A stretch of DNA of 64,000 bases from Paraphoma chrysanthemicola (taxonomy: Eukaryota; Ascomycota; Dothideomycetes; Pleosporales; Phaeosphaeriaceae), in NCBI GenBank assembly GCA_020744225.1, contig JAGMWG010000001.1, forward strand, positions 310,001-374,000, read 5' to 3'. The translations under genes and the position numbers were made by a program. Below, one piece after another: positions 1 to 12,553 of this stretch. The notes below the pieces were generated by a model. That model had not been told where the DNA came from and made no database searches. It saw only the letters and a list, made by a program, of their open reading frames with translations. Within the stretch, counting starts at the first letter, position 1. Each line of letters opens with the position of its first letter.

Positions 1-151
1 GCACTCGTTCGTCTCACTTCCTGTATGCTACTCACCTATCGGCAGCGCGAAAGCAGCTAACTAGTAGCAGGCGCGCACAGCCAGGCTGACCAGGTCAGCT
101 TCTCGAGTTCAGTCCTGATCGCATGTGCCTACTACACACCTACATGACCCT

Positions 152-3100
152 ATGCGGCTCTTGCACTACAGCGAGAGCGACGAGCTCTGCATCCACAGCT
201 TCGACGATGGCGATATACCGCGCTACGCGATACTTTCACACACATGGGGAACGGATGGCGACGAAGTGAGCTTCGCAGACCTCCAGACAGGCGTTGGCAA
301 GACAAAGCCGGGCTACGATAAGATTCTCTTCTGCGGAAGCCAAGCACGACGTGACGGTCTGCGATACTTCTGGGTCGACACATGCTGCATTAACAAAAAC
401 GACAAGGCTGAGCTCGCCTTTGCTATCAAGTCAATGTTCCGCTGGTACCGCAGCGCAGCGAGCTGTTATGCCTATCTATCAGACGTGTCCAAAAGGAAGA
501 AGGAAGCATGTGACAGAGATGATGAGCTTAGCTGGGAGCCTGCTTTCATGTCGAGCCGGTGGTTTACGCGTGGCTGGACACTTCAAGAGCTTCTTGCCCC
601 TGCTGCAGTCAAGTTTTTCTCGCGAGAAGGAGAGAGCCTTGGTAACAAAACATCGCTGCACGCGATGATCCGCGAGATAACCGGCATCCCGTCCGAAGTG
701 CTCAACGGAGCCCCACTCTCTCGGTACAACGTTAATGAGCGGTTGCGGTGGGCAGAAGGCCGAATGACTGGACGCAACGAGGACAGAGCATATTGCCTGC
801 AAGGCATCCTCGATATCGAGCTAGCGCCAGTGTATGGTGAGGGCGAGGCTGGCGCTTTTGACCGTCTAAAGCGCGAGTTGTACAAGCTAGAACAATGCAT
901 TCAAGACGTACGCCAAACAGACCCGCGCGACGACAAGAAGCGCATCGAGGAGACCAAAGGCGGATTGCTAGCAGACTCCTACCACTGGGTCCTCGACAAC
1001 ACCGCATTCAGGCAGTGGCGTGAGGACAAACATAGCCAACTGCTCTGGGTGAAAGGCGATCCTGGCAAGGGAAAGACGATGCTGCTGTGTGGCGTCATCG
1101 ACGAGCTGCAAAGTTCTGTATCTCGGACTGCCCTGCTGTCGTACTTCTTCTGCCAGGCGACCGACTCGCGCATTAACAGTGCGACAGCTGTGCTGCGAGG
1201 CTTGTTGTATATGCTTTTGCACCAGCAGCCGTCGCTTGCGTCGCACGTCCGCAAGAAGTACGACCATGCGGGGAAAAGCTTGTTCAACGATGCGAACGCC
1301 TGGGTCGCCGTATCAGAGATTTTCGCTGACGTGCTGCAAGACGCAAGCCTAAGCACAACGTACTTGGTTATCGACGCGCTCGACGAGTGCGTGACAGACT
1401 TGCCAAGCCTGCTTGCCTTCATCGTGAAGCAGTCATCTGCATCCTCTCGCGTCAAGTGGATCGTGTCTAGCCGCAACTGGCCAGACATCGAAGAAGAGCT
1501 GGAGCGAGCCGAGCACAAAACGAGGCTGAGCCTTGAGCTGAACACCGAGTCAGTAGCAGCAGCAGTCAAGATCTTCATCCAGCAGAAGACACGTCAGCTG
1601 GCGCAAGAGAAGCACTATACACCAGAGATGGAAGACAAAGTGCTCCAGCACTTGGCAGCAAACGCGAACGACACCTTCCTCTGGGTCGCGTTGGTGTGCC
1701 AAGACCTCAAAACGACGCGGACGTGGAACGTGCTTAAGAAGCTAGCCCAGTTTCCGCCAGGGCTCGACTCTCTTTACAGGCGGATGCTGCAGCAGATACA
1801 CGAGTCTGACAGCGCTGAGATCTGTCTACAGGTGCTAGCAGTGACTACTGTCTTGTATCGACCTGTCACAGTCGCTGAGCTTGTTGTGCTCACTAAACAC
1901 CTTGCAGACTTCACTAATAACCTGGAGTCAGTGCGGGAGATGATCAGTCTCTGCGGATCGTTCCTCACGCTGCGGGATGACACAGTCTACTTTGTGCATC
2001 AGTCAGCCAAGGACTTCCTCACTATGAAAGCGTCAAATTTGGTCTTTCCAGACGGAGCTGGATGTATACATCAAGATATATTCCAGAAATCACTTACTGT
2101 GCTGCAGAAGACATTGCGCAGAGACCTGTACAACCTTCAGGCGCCTGGATATCCTGTAGGAGACGTCAAGCCGCCTGATCTTGATCCTCTAGCGACCTCG
2201 CGCTACCTATGCATCTACTGGGTTGACCACTTCTGCGACTCCGAAAGCAAGGCACTAGCACACAGTGCGACTAATCAAGAAGACGCCAGTGCTATAGACG
2301 CATTCCTTAGGCAAAGGTATCTGTACTGGCTAGAAGCGCTTAGCTTGTGCGGAAGTATAGCTAAAGGGGTGGTCTCGATGACGAAGCTATGGGATCTAGT
2401 TCAGGTACAGCTCACGTGATCATGGAGTTCTATCGCCTTTTCAACGCAGGACTGATACAAGTAGGGACCCGCAGAGACACACACATTAAGTGCGGCTGTG
2501 TACGACGCACGACGGCTGATTATGTATCACAAAGAGGCGGTTGAGAAATATCCTCTGCAAGTGTACGCGTCTGCTCTGTTGTTCAGCCCAGCAGACAGCC
2601 TGATCAGACAGCTATTCCAGCACGAAGAGCCAAGAGCAGTAGCTATTAAGCCATATACAAGCAATGGCTGGAGTGCGTGCCTGCAGACGCTCGAGGGCCA
2701 TAGCGGTTATGTCTACTCCGTAGCCTTCTCGCACGACTCGGCGAGGCTAGCGTCAGCGTCGGGCGACGGCACCGTCAAGATCTGGGATGCGAGCAGCGGT
2801 GCGTGCCTGCAGACCCTCGAGGGCCATAGCGGTTATGTCTACTCCGTAGCCTTCTCGCACGACTCGGCGAGGCTAGCGTCAGCGTCGGGCGACGGCACCG
2901 TCAAGATCTGGGATGCGAGCAGCGGTGCGTGCCTGCAGACCCTCGAGGGCCATAGCAGTTGGGTCCGCTCCGTAGCCTTCTCGCACGACTCGGCGAGGCT
3001 AGCGTCAGCGTCGGGCGACGGCATCGTCAAGATCTGGGATGCGAGCAGCGGCGCGTGCCTGCAGACCCTCGAGGGCCATAGCGGTTATGTCTACTCCGTA

Positions 3101-3454
3101 GCCTTCTCGCACGACTCGGTGAGGCTAGCATCAGCGTCGGACGACGGCACCGTCAAGATCTGGGATGCGAGCAGCGGCGCGTGCCTGCAGACCCTCGAGG
3201 GCCATAGCGGTTCGGTCAGCTCCGACCTTTCGTCCATCCTTGCGACACAACCCTCCAACGAAGATGTTGACGAAAGCCAGCAGTTCCTGCATCATGATTC
3301 TAATATCAGTGTAGATACCAGCTGGATTTCTATCAACTCTCAAAAGATGCTGTGGCTGCCATCAGAGTACCGACCAAGCTGTTCAACTGCGTCAGGCAAA
3401 TTTATAGGTATAGGTACCGGGCATGGCAAAGTCTGGATAGGTTGCGTTAAGTGA
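152..3454 (+). CDS. HET-NACHT-WD40 STAND receptor (heterokaryon-incompatibility type)
   Basis: Predicted cytoplasmic NLR-like signalling protein of the HET-D/HET-E (NWD) family. Seen: an N-terminal HET domain (about residues 20-150, with YAILSHTWG and FWVDTCCIN motifs), a NACHT NTPase with Walker A GDPGKGKT near residue 302 and Walker B LVIDALDEC near 405, then WD40 repeats and the family C-terminus (MLWLPSEYRPSCS, then GTGHGKVWI). The first in-frame ATG is 152; an upstream TGA closes the frame at 116. A TGA at 2417 and two more stops interrupt the frame before the WD part. A 60-nt GT-AG intron (2405-2464, branch-like CTGAT at 2453) removes all three in phase and gives about 1080 aa. The donor GTACAG is weak, so a stop-broken allele cannot be excluded. 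Known for the family: WD repeats sense non-self and HET triggers cell death. Confidence 0.82.
2675..3226 (+). repeat. Tandem 126-bp WD40-coding repeats
   Basis: Four full 126-bp units begin at 2675, 2801, 2927 and 3053, and a partial fifth begins at 3179. Each encodes one 42-residue WD40 repeat starting ACLQTLEGHS. Units differ at only a few bases; most amino-acid differences fall at a few sites (GYVY/SWVR/GSVS, then T/I and S/G or D/G). This high internal identity is typical of NWD receptors, whose repeats are shuffled and kept alike by recombination. Confidence 0.9.
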
Positions 3455-4448
3455 CGTGAAGTGTCAAAAAGATCTCCTTTACTCCCTTTGTTCTAATCTT
3501 GAAACTCGGCACTCAGAGAGGGCTGGAGATGTGCTTGCTTACATACTTTCATTGCTTGCTATGTAGAATCTTCGAGCCAGTGCTCGTAGTGTGATCTCAG
3601 TACTCGTAATCGTTTTCTCTTCTTAGCGTCTGATGACTGCATACAGAAACAGCTCGAAGCTTCCGTATAAGTTAGCTGGTTTTATTCTCTTCGGAAGATT
3701 AGTAATTACCGAAGGTGCTTCAGCTGTTTTAGCATAGCGCAGATGTACATTGTAGGCCGCTAGTCGTTCATAATCCTGCTATGTCAGCGCCCGAAATTTT
3801 CTCGCTTAATGCAACAGACTGGCATATCGCACCGGAGTAACTCGGAGAGCACCTAGATAGCGGCTGCACACGCTGTAAAAGCAGGACCGAATTCTGCGGG
3901 TACTTGAGTATCATATAGGGGCCCCAAAGAAACAAGCAATAGTGATGTGTAAGAGAAAGCAGGGGTATTTTATCGGTGTAGTTTCTATGCTGAAGACACA
4001 AAGCTGCAGAACACAGCCTACAACGCTGTAATTTTCCTGTATAGAGCTTGCAATAGGTAGAGATAGATGCAAAGAATACAATACCATTTGACCCGGCTCT
4101 CTGCAATTGTGCGACGTGGACGTGACATGGATGAACATTGTTCGTGGTTCGTTGTGGGGGGATGTTCGACCTACAGGGACGGACGTTACGTAGGACACAA
4201 AGGAAGCAACGACCACCTAATATGATTCCGGGTCGTTACGACCCCTTGCGCTCTTTCATCGCTCCTATAATGTGCTACGTGACGTCAATCTTCATAAGGT
4301 CCGTCTCTTCAATTTACACTGTTCGAAAGACGTCAAGACTGGTCACAAAAGAAAATCTTAACCTTCATTCCCATGTTGAGAGGGGCCGACGGCTGCGCAA
4401 GCGCCGAGTGGTGCTCCGAAAGAAAAATCATGGTCATGAGTGTCCACC
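3455..4448. other. Intergenic, no gene seen
   Basis: About 1 kb between the receptor and the 3' end of the minus-strand regulator. Only short overlapping open frames on both strands occur, with no recognisable domain, repeat or RNA gene. Confidence 0.5.
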
Positions 4449-7016
4449 TCACAGAGTAGGAGGTCGGGCCAATTGTATATGGTCATTGCCTTTGAAAACC
4501 GAAGCTTCGCGAAGCATATCCATGCAACTTCTCGTTATGCCCAAAATCGCCTGTCTAACCTCCTCTGCTCCCTCGATTGCGCCGTAGTCAAAATGCGGCT
4601 CCAGCGCTTTGACTTTGACGGCATCTTTCTTCTCGCGCAGTTCACGATATACCGACGATACTGTGGTCTCTCTAATATCATTGAAAACGATTTGAAGTTG
4701 TCCAGCGAGCTTTCTCGCTAAGGCGTTGTCGTAGCCACAGAAGGAGAGAGCACTCAAATGTGGGGCTGCGTACGACAGTTCTTGACTGGCTTCTTCTCCA
4801 CAAAGCTGGAGTAGTTTCTGCGAAGCGCTCAAGAGAAGTACACTACACGCCGTGAAGCTAGTGTAACTAAGATTCCGGACATGTTAGCTCGGCATAGCTA
4901 AGAGTTGGTGCATTTGGTATGGACATACATAGAAACCCAACAGTGCGATCTGATCAAGTTGTCTATCTGTAGTAGCGAAGTCACCCGAGCGGACTGTCGT
5001 GCCGCCAAGACGCATTGCTCCTCGACGCGAAACCAGGCGTCTAAATCTTTTTGGTTGGGTGATGCGGCTTCGCCTAAGCGGAGCCTCGCGACATCGATCA
5101 GATGATCCCGAAAGGGCTCAACGAGCAAGCCGAGGAAGAGTATATGTAGCTGTAGAAGCGATCTCTTGGTGCTCCAGTTCATATTGAGTGGATCTGCGAG
5201 GCTGAGTCGACTTAATTGCATTGGCGGTGGAAGGGTATGGTGCCATTGGTTGAGAGACTCGAAATGAGCTGAAGCCAGGGCAGCTTTTAGTTGGTTTGCA
5301 GTCTTCAGGTCAAGCGCTATGTATGCGGCTAGCCGGCCAAGTTCGCCGACACTGTCATGAAAGGCGTCCCGCTCATGTTCAGTGTGCGACCGATCAGAAT
5401 GATATAACTGCGCAGTGTCAGTAGATGCTCAAAAGACACGATCGTAGATCGTATGCGCTCAATAGATCAATAGATTAAAAAAGGGACAGTTACGGTCAGA
5501 TCCTTCTTGGTCACCCGCGATTCGTGAGTCGTGTTGTAAGCAAACCAACTTAGTATCTGTTAGTTCTCAAGAACAGCCATGGTAAAGATGTAAAGCATAC
5601 ACACCTTTCTAAAAAGACGAGACTCCGGAACACATTCCGCCAATAGTCTCTTCTCTCTTCGGAGGCTTCGGTTTGGAACGACGGAGACGCAATTGCCTGC
5701 CTCCCAAGGTCGAGGGCTGATACTGCCGGCTATCAGTCCATTTTGTCCAAAATACTAAGCATCAGGCGCTTACACATAAGTCGCCTGGCGCTATCTACAT
5801 CATTAGTGAAACGGCATATTGCTAAGCACATTAGAAGCCGCATATAGCAGAGGTCGCACATCTTCAATGGAGAGGAAAGCATGTACAGGAAGAGGTGAAG
5901 GAACTTTTCCCGGTCTAACGGCGTGTGTGCTTCTGCATCGCAATAGCTCCCTACTGCAGACATCGCAAACACTTCAGCCGCGTGTGCTGGCTTGGAATCG
6001 TGTCGCGGGTGATAAACGGATCTCACAAGGTCTTCGGCTTCCTCCCGGTTCCAAAGGAACAGAAGTGAGCCTGTGCCATCAAGGAATGACTTGACGGCTC
6101 TGGCAGTCATGTATTCTTGTGGGAACTCAGTAACTCTGATCAAGTAGGTATTAATACGAAGAGCTTTCAAGATAGAGCGTACTTCGTCCAACCCATCCTG
6201 GGTGGGCGATGCCGTATCAGGCGACTGACTTCGTAGACCTTGATTTTTCATGTCCATCCTCTCCTGGTAAGTAGCTTCGAGTCCTGCAAGTGTGACTGGT
6301 GGCTGCTTAGAGTCCGCTAATTTCTGGGCGGACGAGGATTTGTTGTGCGACGATCCCATTGACTCCGAATGGTGCTGTTGTTGCTTGAATTCCTCAAGGT
6401 ACATCTGGTAGTTCCGGTATTCCTCTGTTCCCTTGTAACATACTAGCTCTTCCTTATACTTCTCAAGCCTATCATTAGCAGGTGCTTCCCAAGTGTTCAC
6501 TCGTTCTTCATCGGTTAAGTCCCTCCAACGCCTCCCCGTCTCCTTGGCAATGTCCGTGAAGGACGAACGGCTGAGGGCTGGATCCTGTCGGACATGCTCG
6601 CCAAAGAGTACATAAGCGGTCTTAGGCTTGTGCGGAGCATTAGGGTCTGGTCGCGGGTGTCGCCGGTACGGCCTAGTTGTGCGCACTGCCTGCTGGGAGA
6701 ATTCTGGTGTTGCTTCGGCATGTTCTCCGACAGCGGCCTGCCATCCAGAGAGTAGAGGAGAGTAATCAGGCACGGACTCTTCTCGAGATGTGTTTGAACT
6801 AGTGTGCTCGCGTATTGCACGCTGGAGTTTGCGGCGGTCACCCCGCTTGAAGTCAAGTGCCGCCATGTCAATTTCCGTGATCGCCGTCACAGTCTCCCAA
6901 TCCTCAAAGCCGTGTTGTCGTAGACGCTCTTCGTACTGACTGAGCCCAAGCCGCGCAAGCGCTGCGCTAAGTTCGGAAGCATCGGTAGTAGACTGCTCCG
7001 AGAGCCTGGAGCTCAT
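4449..7016 (-). CDS. SAM / HMG-box / fungal transcription-factor-domain protein
   Basis: Likely nuclear regulator, about 770 aa in five exons. Exons: 7016-5774, 5722-5605, 5548-5494, 5407-4929, 4866-4449. Introns of 51, 56, 86 and 62 nt have donors GTAAGC, GTGTGT, GTAACT and GTATGT and branch-like CTGAT, CTAAC, CTGAC and CTAAC; all phases close, giving one uninterrupted frame. Seen: a SAM domain at about residues 12-75 (LARLGLSQYEERL), an HMG box at about 124-190 (DPNAPHKPKTAYVLF), then from about 270 to the end a region resembling the middle homology domain of Zn2Cys6 factors (SAVGSYCDAE, WRNVFRSLVFLE, LFLGLLVEPFRDHL, EEQCVLAARQSARV). No Zn2Cys6 cluster is present; the HMG box appears to serve as the DNA-binding part. 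The start is a clear ATG at 7016. Targets are unknown. Confidence 0.8.
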
Positions 7017-9855
7017 CTTCTTAAGGTCTGCTATGATGTCTTTGTGCAGCGTATGACTGCAGTGCTCATGTGAATAGCCGTTCGTTGTTTGACCGCACGA
7101 CAGGAATACGTGCTTGCAACGACGGCGATATTCCAGGAACAGTCACTTCGCCTGCCGTAACCTAGATGTGGACCTTTGTATATTGTATTATGCGTATATG
7201 TATTAGTTGCGATGTGCTCGAGAACGTGGACGCGAGTGGGTTGGACGAGAGGTCCACGGCGGGTCTGCGGAGCTGTAGCGCGGCGCGATGGTTTATCTCT
7301 CTTGCAAGCAAACTTTCGCGTTAGCTAGGGTCGTACACTGCACTGCATCTCGAAGTTGCATGATGGTTGTGTTGGAGGCTGTTCGCGGTCTCGATTCTGG
7401 GGTGCGTTCGTTGACACGAGCTATGCGCCAGGGCCTTCAAGCCTAGCCCGCTTCTAATCAGCCCAGTTTTCGGTGTTCCTGGAGCGCTTGGCAAAAGAGC
7501 CGTACAGCCACACCGCCACACCGCCACAGATGTAGCGTCAGCAGCGATAGATTACAGCTAAGCTTCTTTAAGCTAGATGTGCGGGTCTTCCTTATCTAGC
7601 ACTCCTAGCAAACAGACTTAGAACTAGCACAGAAGCACAACAACCTCTCGAGCTTAAGCGCAGTGCTCAGGATAGGATAATGATATAACAAGCTGTAAGC
7701 TAACAGACTTTCGACAAGATACAAGGCTTTAAACGCACCCACCGCTAGCCAAAGCGAAGCAGTCGCGTGATGCTCATAGCAAATTGTCGTATTGCACGGG
7801 ATGCCAAATTTATCTCTAAAAAAACATAAAGAGAGAACAGACTTTATAAAGTAAGGTTACTATTCCGAGAATATCTATTCATGTAACCTGTTGTTGAGTT
7901 TGTTATATTGGGGAGTGTCTGTAGTGTCTCGTCACACAGTGTGTCTCGCTACGCAGTGACCGACGTTAGTCATTGTGTCCAATGTCTCCACCACGAAACC
8001 TGCCTGCCTGTGATACCTTCCGAGAGTTTACACGATCCATCAATGCAGCACTTGCTCCAGATCATGCAGACCAATCGTTCGAGATTGCCTATCATCCAGC
8101 AAGAAAACATCGATGCTGGACAAGTCTCCCATCTCAACTCGATGCTACAAGCCTTGTGCCTTAGGTTTTGAGTTAACGTGCGCTATGCTGGGCCTTGCCC
8201 AAGCCCTCGGATTCAGTCCTATCAGAACTAAACAGCCATAAGTCAGCGACTTAGGGATTTGAAGTGACACAATGAAGTAATCTAACCTTTCAGGGATTGT
8301 TTCTTCCACAACCCAAAGTGTGGCGATGAAGTCAAGATCGCGGCGTTTTGTCACGGGATCAGGGAGCTTTTTTGCATTTCGTGGTTTTGAGCTGGACAGT
8401 CGACGACGGTTTGGTGGTATCGCGGCTCGCTTTTTGGGATTGTAGACTGCAGTTGGCCTTGTGAGGAGAGATACATATGAGCGCGACATTGTGCGAAATG
8501 ATGGTTACTGTGCTGGACAGATGATGTCGGACCTTGGATGTGTGGGAGATTGCCCTACCTATGAATAATAAATACCAGAGTCGCCGCGCAAGGCTTGGAC
8601 ATATGAGAACGTCTCGTGGGGGATTTGGTTACATTCTGGAGTGGAAGGAGGCTGCTCAGCCACATTAGGCCCGCACCAACCCCAAATATATACTCTTTGT
8701 TCAACCTGCACGGCGATCATCGCCACTCATTGCAACCTCGATGGTTGTACCAGATTTCAGAGACCCACTTTCTCGTGTATATTACCTGGGCGCACATTGG
8801 GGTCAATACAACTGAAATGACCTGTGAGGCTCAAATTGTGCACATGAGGGTACCCCCTCTCACAGATCCGATTAGCGCGCGTGTACGATGACCATAAGTA
8901 CAAAGAGACAGATATCATCAGTCGCTGAGACTTTTGTGGCCGTCGATATTTGTAACGGAGCATGAATTGTTGAGATCATATCGACCGTGTTGGCGGATGA
9001 GGCTAATTGTTGTATGGACTGCTGAAGTTGTCTGGAGCCAATGTTCTCACCTACAGGCATCATTGTTATCCAGCAATTTGGTCCGCTGATTGCAAGATCC
9101 TTGCGTGGTTTCGGGACATCAGAAAGCAAACTGGAGTCCTGCACAAGGATGCCATACCCTGCTTGACTGCAGTCTGAGAGCCTCGACGCTTGGCTTGGCT
9201 AGGTAATATTGCGGCGCAGTGGGCCGTAAATAAGATCCGAGCCACATTGCCCAGAGATCCATCATTGTACGGCAGAAGCAGGCATTCTGTGGGCAGCTTG
9301 ATCTGCACAGAAGCATTAGCAGGCTGGATACTGCTCTCGGTACAGCTGAGGGCACCGCCTCCATAGCCAGCAGTTCTCGCGGCGCGCATGTTGTGTTTCT
9401 TGGTATCACGTCGTATTCAAACCTTCCTGTCGCGTGCCCATCCCTCGAGCTTAATGGTGTTCGACAGAAAATGGACTGGGCGGTCAGTGAATCGCGAATC
9501 AAGGGCGGTCATAGCCGAGCGTGCAGAAAGATTGATGAAACGACCGCCGAAGCGAAGTTGAGATGGCGCTCTGCCAAGACGTGGCAGGCACTCCGCGCAT
9601 CCGGCAGCCGAACAATGTTGTCGGTAATCCATCACGCCAGTTCTCCTCATCGTTCTTCCTTCAAGTGTGTCACCAATCCCCTGTTACGCAAATTCGTCCA
9701 AACCATTACATTTGCTACCTGCAGAATGCGACACATCGAAGGATATCTACCCCGGAACGCCATCTTGGCAGAAGCCCCTAGCCAATCATCCCACAGCACA
9801 TGCTGGGGATGGCTACTATCATGAGATCATCATTACACCCGCTCCTGCCTATTCC
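7017..9855. other. Gene-poor 2.8-kb interval
   Basis: Both strands carry only short overlapping open frames with no recognisable domains. Stretches around 7550-7900 are AT-rich with many stop codons. No terminal repeats or transposase motifs could be identified. It includes the promoter of the regulator starting at 7016. Confidence 0.45.
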
Positions 9856-11184
9856 TCAAGCCTTTACCTTCTCATTATCTTCCTCGAGGATGAACTTCCA
9901 CATCACCTCCGCTGCCGTCTTCGCGCCATCCATCGAGTTCAGGGTCTCCGCCAAAGTCCTAGCCTTAGCCGCATAGGCTGGGTCCTTGAGCACCTTCAGC
10001 ACTGTTGATCGGATATTCTTCGCATTCCAAAATTGTTTCTGGACGCGAATGCCAGCTCCAGCGTTCATCGCGTTGTCCAGGTTGGTCTGCTGCTCAACCT
10101 GGAGAGCGACTCCGACGATGGGCTTCCCAGCAGCCAGTGCGCACTGCACTGTGCCCTGACCTCCGTGCGTAACGATAATATCGGCAAGAGCATTGGCAGC
10201 AGGTGCTGGAATGAATCTGTCCGTCACCAACAGACGTGGATCGCCGGCCGCGATCTCGTTGGCCTTGTCAATCGAGCAAATCGACTTGGATGCCAAGACG
10301 ACAGCATTCCAATTGTCCTCGGGGTTCAACTTCAATGCTTTGATAGCCTCGAAGAGGAATTCCTCGGTGCCGGAGCTGCCCATCGTTACCAATATTGATG
10401 CTCCAGGGCCCTTGGTAAGATGTTGCTGGATATCGTCATCCAGCTTGGCGTCGTTGCCGGCGTACAATGGGCCGGTCAGCACGATATTCTTTGGGATGAG
10501 ATGGAGATATTCCTTGTGGAATATGGGATGATCATTGACAAGATTAAGATCTGCCATGTTCATGTCGAAGAGAGAAATAGGGCCAGAGATCGGCCATCCA
10601 GCAGCTGCTGCTGCCGCACCCAACCGCTTCTGTGTGAATATGGGCGCCTTGATCATCAGAGGACTTGCCCACCAGGCCAACTTTTGCCTGATCGGTCGAG
10701 GAAGACGCGTGAACAGAGGCATCATATCTGGAAGGTCGCGAACGAGGCCGTGAGCGAACGCGCCCGGATGTAGAGGCACTGGCAAGAAGTTGATAGTCCG
10801 GATACCGAGAAGTCTTGCAGCGAGGGATGCCGGCGCCCACATTCCATGGAAGACAATGTCTGGCTTGAGCTCTCGGAAAGCAGCTAGTTGCCCATCAATG
10901 AACCCCTTTGCGATCTCTTCTGAACCGAAGAACTCCGGCCAGTCCCAACCGAGATCGTGAGCTACCGAAACCCCGCCGACGCGTGGTTGTGCCGGAACAA
11001 TGTTGAACCCAGCATCTGTGATTTGGTATTCGAAACGAGACCCGCAGGAGAGGAAGTCAATCTTAAGATCGAGGCCAGGCGGGCATTGGTCCCGCAATGC
11101 GATGGCCATTTTGATGGCGCGGGTAGTGTCGCCCGCATCTTGCCACGCAACACTGAGGACGATATGGAGGGAGCTTGGTGCCAT
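9856..11184 (-). CDS. GT1/GT28-type UDP-glycosyltransferase
   Basis: Predicted soluble glycosyltransferase of 442 aa, one exon, ATG at 11184. Seen: an N-terminal acceptor-side Rossmann fold (HIVLSVAWQDAGDTTRAIKMA) and a C-terminal donor-binding fold with the UGT-like signature ADIIVTHGGQGTVQCALAAGKP followed by EQQTNLD, the region that binds the nucleotide-sugar in GT-B enzymes. The family transfers sugars to small molecules such as sterols or secondary metabolites; the acceptor here is unknown. It lies 1.4 kb from a minus-strand DHA2 drug transporter, which would suit a conjugate-and-export pair, but that is inference. No signal peptide or transmembrane segment is evident. Confidence 0.82.
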   Translation of the reverse strand: MAPSSLHIVLSVAWQDAGDTTRAIKMAIALRDQCPPGLDLKIDFLSCGSRFEYQITDAGFNIVPAQPRVGGVSVAHDLGWDWPEFFGSEEIAKGFIDGQLAAFRELKPDIVFHGMWAPASLAARLLGIRTINFLPVPLHPGAFAHGLVRDLPDMMPLFTRLPRPIRQKLAWWASPLMIKAPIFTQKRLGAAAAAAGWPISGPISLFDMNMADLNLVNDHPIFHKEYLHLIPKNIVLTGPLYAGNDAKLDDDIQQHLTKGPGASILVTMGSSGTEEFLFEAIKALKLNPEDNWNAVVLASKSICSIDKANEIAAGDPRLLVTDRFIPAPAANALADIIVTHGGQGTVQCALAAGKPIVGVALQVEQQTNLDNAMNAGAGIRVQKQFWNAKNIRSTVLKVLKDPAYAAKARTLAETLNSMDGAKTAAEVMWKFILEEDNEKVKA

Positions 11185-12553
11185 GGCTCACGGTGTAATT
11201 GATGTGGTGGGTGCAAACGTTTATGGCAGCGACAACATCAAATGGCCACAGAACTGGACGGGAAGCCTGCTAAATAAGTCACAGCGTCGTATTGCTTATG
11301 CGCTCCATGGTCCTACTCGAATTGTGCTTGCACGAACTCTCAGCCCGCTGCTGGTAGATCAAATTTGCACTACTCGAACTATCCCCTCCATGTCCGAGCC
11401 CGACACCCATGTCAAGCTATTGGGCACGCCGTGTAGATGCAAGGCTATCGGGACAATATCAGGGCTGATCAGTAGCGGCTCTGACGTTCCGGTGGTGTGG
11501 GCCATACGAAATGAAGCCCCGTCATTGCCTGGGACTTGGCTATTTCTGGACGCGATGGATTCGAAAACCCCACGCGCAAAAACGTCGGCAAGGGAAGCTG
11601 CGGGGAACCGTGTTTGAAAAACGAATTCGCAGCCTAAACCGGTGTCACTTCGTATTGCGTTGAGGGTCACCAGCCAGTGACTGCAACGGCTGCCGCATCG
11701 AGGCTGAGCGACCTAAACCCAACAGAACCACCGAAGCATGCATCATTGGATAAGCTCACAAAGATACCGCTAAACTTTTTCTTAAGCTCGTTATCGCGAC
11801 AGCATTGGCTGTCACGCCAAAGCTTGAGGGATTAAACAGAATAATTACCCCATCGAGCTTAGCATTTGCGGTGATCATCATCCGATCTTACCTGCGGTGG
11901 CGCTGAGGGTCTCGGGAGGCTGACCAGTGTGCCAATACGTCGGAGGCGCGGCCGACGAGCTCCACATCACCACGAAAACCATGAAAGATTACCTGCATCC
12001 GTGTGCGTCATGCAGAATCACTCACGGCAGCCACGAGATAACAGGGAGTTATCGGTCGTTCGCAATTTGAAGTACCACACCAGCTCATGTTAGCCATAGC
12101 GATGGGAGGGGCAATGTCAGCACGGCAAGTGACACTTATGGCAATCGCCGCACCCGCCAGCGTTGGCAATGATTGCACCAAACCTTTTTCGTGGCTTTCG
12201 AACGCCGGAGCGGACTTACAATCGCATACAGGAGAAATAAACGTTCTTGGTTGTATGTGCAGCTGAGCAAGGTTTCAAAATTGCGTGCAGCTGCATCGTA
12301 CTTGCAGATAGTGTTTATAACTAAGCACACAATCCAAACCATCAACAAACTCGCAGATACAGTTCGAGACCGGATGATATATTGCCGAAACCCTCGCCAT
12401 TCCCTCTAAGCTGTCCAGGTACACAAGATCGACATTCCAATATGATCCACGACCCGGTTCGACGTACGCATGCAATGCATATTATATGAACAAGACTCGT
12501 ATTCAATCATGATGCATGGTGGCAGGCTCGATTCAAGCTTGGCAACAGTGACA
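11185..12553. other. Intergenic, no gene seen
   Basis: Upstream region of the glycosyltransferase and downstream region of the transporter. Open frames are short and in shadow positions. No domain, RNA gene or repeat recognised. Confidence 0.5.

Noticed and set aside
4449..5407. Read at first as a truncated Zn2Cys6 factor pseudogene
   Set aside because: In-phase introns connect it to the SAM/HMG gene starting at 7016, giving one intact protein.
7550..8170. AT-rich stretch with repeated short words, suspected transposon or LTR remnant
   Set aside because: No terminal repeats, target-site duplication or transposase/reverse-transcriptase motif could be identified.
8145..8489. 114-codon minus-strand frame, Lys/Arg-rich
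   Set aside because: No domain or neighbouring exon; typical length for a chance frame.
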